A stretch of DNA of 64,000 bases from Cyclina sinensis (Eukaryota; Mollusca; Bivalvia; Venerida; Veneridae), in NCBI GenBank assembly GCA_012932295.1, contig JAAONU010000062.1:258001-322000 (forward strand), given 5' to 3'. The notes beneath the pieces are model-generated. The model ran no database searches. It saw only the letters and a program-made list of their open reading frames with translations, and had not been told where the DNA came from. Positions 47,233 to 56,885 of this stretch are shown in pieces. Each line of letters opens with the position of its first letter. Positions within the stretch are counted from its first letter, which is position 1. A program made the position numbers and the translations under genes.

Positions 47233-47872
47233 TTTATTAAAGTTCTATCTTGATGTTTGTTGTAATAAAAATGCTTCTCGTGGATGTCTGGATACGGGAC
47301 AAAGTATTCAGCAACTTCGAAAATGACTTTTGTGACAAATCTTGTGATTGTCTTTAAACTAACTATCTATTTCCTGAAATATGTATCGTTTCCGTTAAAG
47401 TTTACCCGGTGTTAGTACTTTTAGTATATTGATTACTTCTTAATTTGCAAAATAATTTGCTTTAACTTTTATTGCAAATGCTGTAAGTCGTATTATATTA
47501 TCTTTACTTTAATTTGCTTTGTAGTTTGTAGATAATGAATCTTATAAAAAGATACTACATTGTAATTGCCATTTTAAAACACGCCTGATATAATTATATC
47601 CCTATTAAATGGGATTTTCCTTGTTTCTATGGTCATGATGGTTGAGTGCTAACCATCAGTGATTAAATTATATTGTCTAATGAGAGAAATATTTCGTACC
47701 GGTCATACAAAAGCAATAAATAAAACTTCGCAAATCAATGTTCATATTCTTATACTGGAATGATATTTTACGATTATATGTGTTTGTATAGAAAACATTG
47801 TGGTTTTAAAATCATAATGCCAAATTCAGATGGTATTCGTTTATTCTGACCTAGTGGTTTTTCTCGTTTCAG

Positions 47873-47881
47873 TATGGAGAG
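47873..47881 (+). CDS. candidate 9-nt microexon
   Basis: GGTTTTTCTCGTTTCAG is followed by TATGGAGAG and the consensus donor GTAAGTGATTT. It shares GGAGAG and the donor context with the segment at 17395. Support is splice-site shape only. Confidence 0.25.
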
Positions 47882-47889
47882 GTAAGTGA

Positions 47890-47893
<4 letters not shown>

Positions 47894-47961
<68 letters not shown>
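47894..47961. repeat. (TA)n microsatellite
   Basis: About 34 uninterrupted TA dinucleotides directly after the donor-like GTAAGTGATTTAA. Confidence 0.95.
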
Positions 47962-47966
<5 letters not shown>

Positions 47967-48689
47967 ATAACTATCTTCCTAAAAATATATGTTTCTGATA
48001 GATTTGTTTCTCTCACTGTAAATATACGATATAATACGAAGTTTTTTTTTTTATGAAGGAGTGAGTTAAACATAAATTTAATTGTTATTAATACATTATT
48101 ATATAAATTGTAGTCGATTCAGTCTAATTTATGATCGATGTTTCTAGAAAATACATAATTATTATATTTTCACCTTATTTCATTGTTTTAAACAGTCCTC
48201 GTTTTCGAGGTAACTCAGAATAAATAACAATAAATAATAAAAAAGTAAACAAAAGCGGCACTTACTATTTATTTACTAATAGACCTTTTTCAGGTTTTTG
48301 ACAATTTGAAAGTGGTAGGCCTCATAACAAGACCCAAAGTCCGTAAAATAAAATAAATGAAAAAACAATAAGAAAACGCTGAATGTTAACCCAAATGTAT
48401 ATTTGCCAGGATCAAAATCCACTTGTTACAGTTTGATTCGAGATGTCCCGTTCCATGTCCAATATCAAAATTATTTCATTTATGCAGAAATTATTATATC
48501 ATATACAATAAAAATGCATTAAAAACACCTTAGAACTGTAACTATGACAAATCACTTAACTAAAAAACAAATCTATCCTGTAAGGATAATTAACTTTTCT
48601 GGTACAGAAAGGCATTTTACACGATGTTTCTTTAATCATTGTTGTATAAATTCTATCAAATGAATATAGTTCATTTCGTAATGGGATTT

Positions 48690-48860
48690 TGATTAACAAT
48701 GAATGTATTCATGTATAGATCACTGTAGATTCCAATATTTTATTTGACACAATTGTGGTATTTTAATTTGTTATCTGTGCTACTTGTGTAGCTTCCGGTT
48801 GAGCAGTCTAGTTGCAAGTTTGTAATGCAAAGTTTTAGCTTCCTGAAGTATTATTTTTCG
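48690..48860 (-). repeat. right arm of the second inverted repeat
   Basis: Complement of 46375-46600 (TAGCTTCCGGTTGAGCAGTC and upstream TTTTATTTGACACAA). Confidence 0.7.
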
Positions 48861-49516
48861 TTTACAAGCATTATTTAATTCGAGTTCTGAACTCTGTTTG
48901 GCGCGAAACTTCTAAAGGGTGGTTTTGATAAAAATATTTTTGTGTCTACTTAATTTGAATTCACGGCAAATACCTGTCATTGCATGCAGTAAGCCTGTCT
49001 TTCCTTTCGATCTTACATCGTTTTAAGGACAGTTGGGAACGGAAATAGATAATTCCTTGAGCAAGAAACTTTACACTCATTGCTTATTACTGGTTGGTTC
49101 CAGGAACGGATTCAGGAGTGTATCTATAAGCTAAAAAGCTTCCTACACAATCGAACTAAAATAAATTTGGTATAAACTAATTCTATCAAATAGATAATTA
49201 CAGTAATTCCATCGTTTGATAAGGGTTGCATTTAAAAGCCTTGTTCTGATGGGTCAACAAGGTACTGCTTTTAATCTGGTCTTTAGAAATAAGACAAAGA
49301 GTATGATAATTTTCTCATCATGATCGACATACGATTATATGTATAATTATCAGGAAAACAATCTAACACATGTTGTACTAGTATTATTTTTGGTTTAAAG
49401 AATAATAAAGGTCAGCCAGTAATAATGTATATAATATAAAGTTGTTCACACATTTAATTAGTCACGGGGTGGGTACATTGTTTATATTGTTAATTTTTAC
49501 ATTTACTATTAACATT
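48861..49516. other. no feature seen
   Basis: Unique AT-rich DNA without gene or repeat structure that I can support. Confidence 0.4.
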
Positions 49517-49600
49517 CTGTAGCGGTTCAGTGGTCAAGGTCGCTGCTTTTAATATTACTGACCTGAAGGGTATGGGTTCGAATTCTGTTTAAATCAGATT
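49517..49600 (+). mobile_element. tRNA-like SINE head
   Basis: TAGCGGTTCAGTGG fits a Pol III A box, and GGGTTCGAATTC 45 bp later fits a B box, with an anticodon-arm-like segment between (GCTTTTAATATTACTGACC). Stems are poor, so this is a tRNA-derived SINE fragment and not a working tRNA. Confidence 0.5.
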
Positions 49601-50949
49601 CTTTTTCTACAGTTTTATAGACACATTTTTTTTTCATTCTCTATCAACTTGTTTTTTTTTTTAATTCTAAAAAAACAGCTAAATGTATCGCTTTAAATGC
49701 TATAGTTGTTACAGTGATATACCTCTCTATCAAATTACTGCATCTATTTCTTCTTTATGATTATGTAAGGTATGCGTTTCTAATTTTATACCATTTAACC
49801 AGCTGATTTATGACATCAGGATATCATTTTTATGACTGAAATTTAGATCTACAGTTGTTTGTTCGCGTAATAACAAAAAAAAACTGTTTTCAAAGTATTT
49901 TTTTTCTATTTGCATGCATATTAATCTGTTTTTTTTTTCTTATCAAACAGAAATATATATCAGCGTGTGAGCAGTTTTCGATAGACAGGGATATTAGAAT
50001 ATTTATATTTTTAGGGAAAAAAAAAACATTTCTTAGTTCGTCTTTTTGAATTAAAAAGACGTGCCTTTCAAAACAAAACGATATTCCAACAGTTTACTGG
50101 ATAATAAAGTAGAGAATATGTAAACAAGTAAACATTGACTTTGTGTCAAAGAAAAAGGAAAAACTACTTAAATTTACGTAAAACTTCTACATCAAATAAA
50201 TGTAGGGTAATCAAATTAATAACACCAGTTATGCAGGTATGTTCCTTGGGTGAAGCGATTTCAAAGTTGTTCAAAGAATTTCATTCCATGCAGAACTCAA
50301 GTTGCCATGACAACTAATAAATTTGCATTGAATTATATAGGAAAACTATAACATCTTCTTCACCACAAGGTTAAAGTTCAATTGTGCATAAGCAACATAT
50401 CAATTACTTTTGTTCCTGCTATTATTAAGTACTATACAATGCGGTGGCATTTCATTTTTCACAAATGCATACTTGCTTCAAGTAAAGAAAACAAATAAAT
50501 AAAGAAAACAACCACAAACACTAATAATTCATTCAGATATTAAGATCACGCTAAAAACAATCAAAAACTAATTTGAAGTAGAAAGTTATTGTTTGCTCAT
50601 CACTTCGGGGATTGATAAAGGAAGATTTTCTTTTCCAAATCGAAAAAAAAAATCATTTCGCGGTATCAGTGTCGGAACGTTGGTTGGTATGAACAAATTT
50701 ATAATTAGGTAGTTAAGCCATGAAGACAGAACGGAACTTTGATCTTATTATTTTTATATCGATGTTCTTTGTAACCAATTTATATCTCATCAATATAAAC
50801 AAAGTAATCAATATCTGGAAAACACAATAATTTCATAGATATCAAACTCCCTTTCTGCTTATTCATATTCCCGAAACATTATTGTTTCCGGCATAGCTTA
50901 ACGCGATAATAGTATTTTGAGTCCCTTGATTGATTTAATTTAATATTCT
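49601..50949. other. no feature seen
   Basis: AT-rich DNA with T and A homopolymers. The short open frames at 49855 and 50135 are not recognised. Confidence 0.4.
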
Positions 50950-50953
50950 TATT

Positions 50954-51575
50954 TTTCATCAACGACATTATAAATAATATCAATAATAATATTGATGGAA
51001 TAATTAACTTAGATGATTTAATATTACCCATGCTACTTTTTGCAGACGACATTTGTTTATTTGCCCATACTCCGGAACCGCTACAATCTAATAATGACCT
51101 AAGTGCATACTGTAACACATGGAGTCTTAAAGTAAATACAATAAACACAGAGATTATGATTTTTGAATATGGTAGACATACTTCATATGACTTTTATTTT
51201 AATGAACAAAAAATAGAAATTGTAAACTCATTTAAATACCTTTGAATCTATCTTTTCAAAAACGGAAGTTGACATCGAACATAGAAACAAATTTCTCAAC
51301 AATCGATGTTTGCTGTACACACACTTTTACTGAATATAACCAACTTGAACTTAAAACAATTGATAAATGCAAATTACTTGATAGCTTAGTAGACTATGGG
51401 ACAGAGATATGTGGGTGCAATGGATGTAGAAATATTGAGTTAGTACATTGTAGATTCCTACGAAAAGTTCTATGTGTTCGAAAGTCTACGAACCTTGCTG
51501 TAATGTACGGCTAAATCGGAAGATATCCAATGGCGATACATAGGAAAATTATAATTATTAAATATTGGATGAAAA
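50954..51575 (+). pseudogene. reverse transcriptase fragment, upstream half
   Basis: Palm motif LLFADDICLFAHTPEPLQ, thumb region with CNTWSLKVNTINTEIMIF and FNEQKIEIVNSFKYL, then a frameshift after 51243. The other frame (51242-51514) carries SLVDYGTEICGC and RNIELVHCRFLRKVL, then a stop at AVMYG, beyond which IGRYPMAIHRK continues. At least two lesions make it non-functional. Fingers and endonuclease are absent because of 5' truncation. Confidence 0.8.
51560..51575 (+). repeat. target-site duplication, left copy
   Basis: AAATATTGGATGAAAA, identical to 53783-53798, brackets the nested retrotransposon. Confidence 0.9.
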
Positions 51576-53611
51576 GGTGAAGGTGTTGATTATAATCAAG
51601 CCGAAAAATTATTGTCAAATATAGACGTCTTTATAAATCAGGACTCGGCTAAAAAGTTAGAAAAGAATATCACTCTAGAAGAAATGGAAAAATGTATTTA
51701 TGATTTTAAAGATGGAAAGTCACCGGGGTTTGATGGTTTACCGGCCGAGTGGTACAAAAAAATTTGGCACTTAATCAAATTTGACTTTCTTGATGTAGTA
51801 AATGAAATTCTTGAGGAAAATTGCTTAAGTGATACACAATACAACGGTGTTCTTACATTACTATATAAAGCAGGTGAAAGAGAAGATTTAAAAACTTGGC
51901 GCCCGATTACATTGTTAAATTTGGATTATAAAATAATAGCCAAATGTTTTGCTAATAGGATTAAACCCATTCTGCCAACGATAATAAACTCTGATCAAAA
52001 AGGTTTTATCATGGGTCGCAATATAAATGAAGCTAATCGTTTTATTCAAGATGTAATTGATTACGTTGATGTAGTATATGAAGAAGGGGCAATAATCTTT
52101 CTCGATCAAACTAAAGCCTTTGATAGGGTAAAATGGGATTGGGTGGACATGTGTTTGACTAAATTTGGGTTCAAGGTAAAATTTCGCAACTGGGTAAAAA
52201 TGCTTTTAATTAAGTCTCAAATTTCAATACAAACAAATGGCTTTATTTCAGAATTCTTCTCCATATCACGTTCTATAAAACAAGGCTGTCCAATAGCACC
52301 TTTCTTGTATATCATTCAAGCAGAACCAATGGCGTGTTCGATAAGAAAAAAATCCAAATATTGTAAGATAAAACTCCCATAAAACTCCCATCAGAAAATA
52401 ACTATTTGGAAGCAAAATTGAATCAATTTGTCGATGACACTCAGTTTTTTGTAAAAAATGAACAATCTCTGCCGTATATTTTTGAAATTTTAAGAACGTA
52501 TGAACGCGCATCTGGAGCAAAAATTAATAAGGAAAAACAAAAGGTATAAATTCATTGAAATATCATGGACGCGTGATTTAGTGAAAACACTAGGTATATG
52601 TCATGGATATAATATAAAAACTGATGATATATGGAGGAAAAAAGTAACCAAAATAAAGTCTTGTTTTCAAATTTGGAAGTCAAGGAATCTTTCTTTGAAT
52701 GGTAAAGTGCTAATTATTAAGACTTCCGTTTACTCATGCATTAATTTCGAAATAGAAACTAGGGGGATACCGGAAAAGTATGTAAAGGAGTTAGAAAAAT
52801 TAATATATGAGTTTTTATGAGACGGTAAAAAACATTTAGTCGCTAAAGAAACGCTTAAGAGAGAATAAAAAATCGGAGGATTAGGTCTTAATGATATTTC
52901 TGATTGAGTCAGTTATTGCCCAGAAAGCTAAAATGTTATATAAAATCATACATGAGCCAGAACAAACCTGGAACGCGAGTGGAAAGTATTACCTGCGGAA
53001 GTTAGATTCCAATTATAATCAAAATTATTTCATTTGCTCAGTCACGTGTTTCAACCGCGTAAAGTTATCTAAAGAAATTCCAAAATTTTATATGGAAAGT
53101 TTAAAATATTGGAGTAATTTTTTGAAAACATTTAAACCAAATTCACAAAAGGAAGTTTTGAACTGCAATCTGTTTGGTTATGATAATATTAAAAATGGGA
53201 ACAAGCCTATTTTTTTAATGGATTATAAGCAGGGATATAAAATTTATTAAAGACTTATGGAACACTGATACAAAAACATTTTACAGTCATGAAGATCTCT
53301 CGCGAAAATACGAGTTTTTTAACAATGTTGAAACTAGCTTAATCGATAAAACTATTTCAAGTATACCTTTAGCCTACATCAACTGTTTGAAGGACAATGA
53401 ATAAAAAAATGTTAAATGTAATTTGTGGAGACACGATCTGCATATTCTTTCAAATGAGGATAAGAAGATTTTGCCATCTGAACTTAAATTAAGCTTGATA
53501 TTAAAACATTTGGTTAAAAGTTGTAATAGGCCTTTAAAAGCAGAAATTAAATTGCAAGAACGTTTAATGTTGGAACACGATAAAGGGTGTGCATTAATTT
53601 CGACTGGTTGA
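51576..53611 (+). pseudogene. L1/Tx1-like reverse transcriptase ORF2 remnant
   Basis: The frame is open from the truncation point to 52380, with fingers and palm motif A (IIFLDQTKAFDRVKWDW). An exact 11-bp tandem duplication (AAAACTCCCAT at 52370-52380 and 52381-52391) then shifts the frame and makes a stop. In the shifted frame the catalytic box NQFVDDTQFF (FVDD in place of F/YADD) and SGAKINKEK follow. Later lesions break the frame after 52540, at 52818 and at 53248. C-terminal pieces (52500-52820, 52891-53250, 53423-53611) are recognisable, for example IWKSRNLSLNGKVLIIKT and SVIAQKAKMLYKIIHEP. It cannot make active enzyme. Confidence 0.88.
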
Positions 53612-53782
53612 AATATTATCAGATTCAGAAGGATAGAATAATCTATTACGTAAAACATTTTTTATGTTGTCTACAATTGCGTTATAATATTGTCTTGTAT
53701 TTGTTTAATTAAGTATTCCATTATGTGTATGTACTGTCTATTTGAATGTACATGTTACTGTAGTTAAAAAAAGCAAATAAAA
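51576..53782 (+). mobile_element. nested L1/Tx1-like non-LTR retrotransposon, 5'-truncated
   Basis: A 2,207-bp insertion sits within the other non-LTR element, flanked by perfect 16-bp duplications. It begins in the middle of the reverse transcriptase domain (no endonuclease), which is the usual result of incomplete target-primed reverse transcription. It ends with a short A-rich tail (AGCAAATAAAAA). The RT sequence resembles the L1/Tx1 group (GKSPGFDGLPAEWYK, TWRPITLLNLDYKIIAKCF, QKGFIMGRNI). Confidence 0.92.
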
Positions 53783-53798
53783 AAATATTGGATGAAAA
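53783..53798 (+). repeat. target-site duplication, right copy
   Basis: Exact copy of 51560-51575. Confidence 0.9.
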
Positions 53799-53821
53799 TC
53801 CCGAAACTTAGTGATGATACC

Positions 53822-53861
<40 letters not shown>

Positions 53862-54428
53862 ATAATTTACTTAAAAAAGACACGGACAATGGTGTAACAT
53901 AGAGTGGTAAAAACTGGGCGTAACAGGTTAACAAATGTATATTAGATAACATTGAATGTCGAATATATGGGTACGGGTCAATATATTAAATTAAGAATAA
54001 TAGACATGTATAAACAATCTTGGTATGTTAATATTAACAATTCAAATAGATTGTCAACATTTAGTTGATTTAAACATACTTTTGACAAAGAAAAATACCT
54101 TAATGTAATCAATAAAAATGCAAATAGAAAATCATTCACTAGGTTTAGATTATCAACACAAAATTTAGCAATAGAGGCTGACAGGCATAATAAGACTCCT
54201 AGAGAAGATAGAAAATGTCAAAATTGCTCCATGAATCAAATCGAAGATGAATACCATCTCATGCTAGTATCTCCGAAATTCTATGATCTACGCAAAACAA
54301 TAATACAACCATATTACTGCAGGTGGCCAAAACTACAAAAATTCGAAAATCTCATGATAAGTAAAAACACGAAAACACTCAACAGTATGGCACACTTTTT
54401 ATTTTGTGCATTTAAAGAGCGTCTCTAG
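53799..54428 (+). pseudogene. non-LTR retrotransposon, C-terminal half
   Basis: Continues the upstream half after the nested insertion. A zinc-knuckle-like module is seen (CQNCSMNQIEDEYHLMLVSP) and the end is ...FLFCAFKERL at 54428. The region is broken by stops around 53890-54060. Confidence 0.7.
53825..53860 (+). repeat. (A)36 homopolymer
   Basis: Thirty-six adenines lie 27 bp downstream of the nested element's duplication, inside the coding remnant of the host retrotransposon. Because it is outside the duplication it is not the tail of that insertion. It is an expanded A-run or the trace of a further event. Confidence 0.9.
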
Positions 54429-54429
54429 A

Positions 54430-55199
54430 AAATCTAATTTATTATTTAAACATAAACATTATACTTATATGTGACATGTCTTGGATAATTGGTATTATGT
54501 TGTACACTGTAATTGTATGCTACACGCCTTATAATAATTTGTACTAATTAAACATACAAATTGTTTTTGTGTGTGACTTATCTTATGTAGTTAAACATGT
54601 ATCATGCTAGTTGTAATCTGAGCAATAAGCTGATAATATATAGTTACATGCTAAATCACCATAGACCTATATTGTGGGTCTTTAGTTTCGAAGTTTTCGA
54701 AAAGCTGACAAAGATTGGTCGATTATATCGAGATACAGTACTAATGTTTCATATCTTAAAATACCTTGACTTTCGATCTGTTTTCGTCAAGGTAACATGC
54801 TCTGGAATGAATCACTAAATTAATTGCATCAATTAAAGTCCTTACATAAGCTATGTATGGCTTTAGATAAAGTAATTAAATAAAGAAATTGTAATAGCTA
54901 CAAATCAAAATATTTCGTGATACTAGTATAGCACATTTTTGACACATTGACAGCTTTATATTCAATTTTGTCATAAAGCGGGATGAGAATTTTATCAAGG
55001 GAAGAGAAACAACTCGCACAAAAAATAGTCTATCAAATATATTTTATCCTAATGTGATTGGCATTTGTCAGGCAATGAACTTCTCGGTTAAACATACATA
55101 TATATATTTCTAGGCTACGAAATCACGTGTCTCACTGTGCACTGTTTAATGTATATCGACTATAATTTTCTTGTTACAATTTTAATGTCGAATAAAAGT
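54430..55199 (+). other. 3' non-coding region of the non-LTR element
   Basis: AT-rich sequence between the last codon and the (TTATG)n tail. Small open frames here are not recognised. Confidence 0.5.
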
Positions 55200-55222
55200 T
55201 ATGTTATGTTATGTTATGATTA

Positions 55223-55645
55223 ATTCTTTTTAATATTCGATTTTCATTGTTTTTATTTTCACTCCAGCTCTTCAATAATTGCATTATATTGTGTTATCTT
55301 TAATTTGTCGAAAATTGCCATGATTATTTTCCGCCAATTATTGAATAACGAAACAATAATTTTGGAAGGCAAAATCTTGATAGCTTGGCTGTTTTACAAT
55401 ACACAATTCCCAGGTTCATTGAGTTGTCTCCATTTTTTATTTATTACCCACATGCTAAATAACGATGACGGATGCATAATTTTGAGTTCTTGTGAAATTC
55501 GGACTTAGCCAACTGTTCGGGTCCATCGCATTGAGTTCCTTTTTTCAGAGATAAACTATATCCGTATCACAAATTTGATTTCATAGAAACATCATTTATA
55601 GAAGGCCTTCCAGAATAAAAAAGGAAATTCCATTTGTCCTTTTTC
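55223..55645. other. no feature seen
   Basis: Unique spacer before the 31-bp minisatellite; the 67-residue frame at 55305 is not recognised. Confidence 0.4.
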
Positions 55646-56885
55646 TGGGGGAACATAGATGGGGGAACATTCCCCCATCTCACCTAAAAGATAGGGGAAC
55701 ATTCCCCCATCTCAGTAGTAGATAGGGGAACATTCCCCCATCTCTTTAGTAGATAGGGGAACATTCCCCTATCTCTGTAGTAGATAGGGGAACATTCCCC
55801 CATCTCTGTAGTAGATAGGGGAACATTCCCCCATCTCTTTAGTAGATAGGGGAACATTCCCCCATCTCAGTAGTAGATAGGGGAACATTCCCCCATCTCA
55901 GTAGTAGATAGGGGAACATTCCCCTATCTCAGTAGTAGATAGGGGAACATTCCCCCATCTCAGTAGTAGATAGGGGAACATTCCCCCGACTCTTTAGTAG
56001 ATAGGGGAACATTCCCCCATCTCAGTAGTAGATAGGGGAACATTCCCCCATCTCAGTAGTAGATAGAAAAACATTCCCCCATCTCAGTAGTAGATAGGGG
56101 AACATTCCCCCATCTCAGTAGTAGATAGGGGAACATTCCTCCAACACACAAGTAGATAGGGGAAAGTTCTCCCACCTAAGTAGTAGATAGGGGAACATTC
56201 CTCCAACTCACAAGTTGATAGGGGAACATTCCCCCATCTCACAAGTAGATAGGGGAACATTCCCCTATCTCAGTAGTAGATAGGGAAACATTCCCCCATC
56301 TCAGTAGTAGATAGGGGAACATTCCCCCATCTCAGTAGTAGATAGGGGAACATTTCCCCATCTCAGTAGTAGATAGGGGAACATTCCCCCATCTCAGTAG
56401 AAGATAGGGGAACATTCCTCCAACTCAGTAGTAGATAGGGGAACATTCCCCCATCTCAGTAGTAGTTAGGGGAACATTCCCCCATCTCAGTAGTAGATAG
56501 GGGAACATTCCCCCATCTCAGTAGTTGATAGGGGAACATTCCCCCATCTCAGTAGTAGATAGGGGAACATTCCCCCATCTCAGTAGTAGATAGGGGAACA
56601 TTTCTCCAACTCACTAGTAGATAGGGGAACGTTCCCCCATCTCAGTAGTAGATAGGGGAACATTCCCCCATCTCACTAGTAGATAGGGGAACATTCCCCC
56701 ATCTCAGTAGTAGAAAGGGGAACATTCCCCCATCTCAGTAGTAGAAAGGGGAACATTCCCCCATCTTAGTAGTAGATAGGGGAACATTCCCCCATCCCAG
56801 TAGTAGATAGTGGAACGTTCCCCGATCCAGTAGTTGATAGGGGATCATTCCTCCAACTCACAAGTAGATAGGGGAACATTTCCCC
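55646..56885. repeat. 31-bp minisatellite, about 40 units
   Basis: Very regular head-to-tail repeat with core GATAGGGGAACATTCCCC followed by CATCTCAGTAGTA; the period measured between successive units at 55866 and 55897 is 31 bp. Each unit contains an inverted pair GGGGAA-CA-TTCCCC; in some units (for example 55750-55780 and 55912-55930) the arms extend to GATAGGGGAA/TTCCCCTATC. Divergence is low, so turnover is recent. It is non-coding. Confidence 0.95.

Larger units (their letters stand above)
47233..48689. other. interior of inverted-repeat structure, no gene seen
   Basis: Unique AT-rich sequence containing the (TA)n tract and a 9-nt exon-like segment. The 60-residue frame at 47891-48073 is a translation of (TA)n. 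Confidence 0.4.
50950..55222 (+). mobile_element. 5'-truncated non-LTR retrotransposon (host of a nested insertion)
   Basis: The 5' part (50950-51575) reads FINDIINNI...LPMLLFADDICLF, the catalytic palm of a reverse transcriptase. It goes on through VNSFKYL to ELVHCRFLRKVLCVRKSTNL and IGRYPMAIHRKIIIIKYWMK. The 3' part (53799-54430) resumes with PKLSDDT, a 36-A run, DTDNGVT.SGKNWA and the C-terminal NCSMNQIEDEYHLMLVSPKF module. The element ends in a (TTATG)n tail at about 55200-55222, as in CR1-like/Jockey-superfamily elements. It is split by the element at 51576-53782. The clade is not certain. Confidence 0.8.

Noticed and set aside
47891..48073. Protein with (IY)n tail
   Set aside because: It is the translation of the (TA)n microsatellite.
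55750..55780. NF-kappaB site reading of GGGGAACATTCCCC
   Set aside because: The half-site spacing is longer than the usual 9-11 bp kappaB element; the inverted GAA/TTC description fits better.
55646..56885. Could the regular 31-bp array be a CRISPR array?
   Set aside because: The whole period is repeated with no unique spacers, and the context is a eukaryotic genome.
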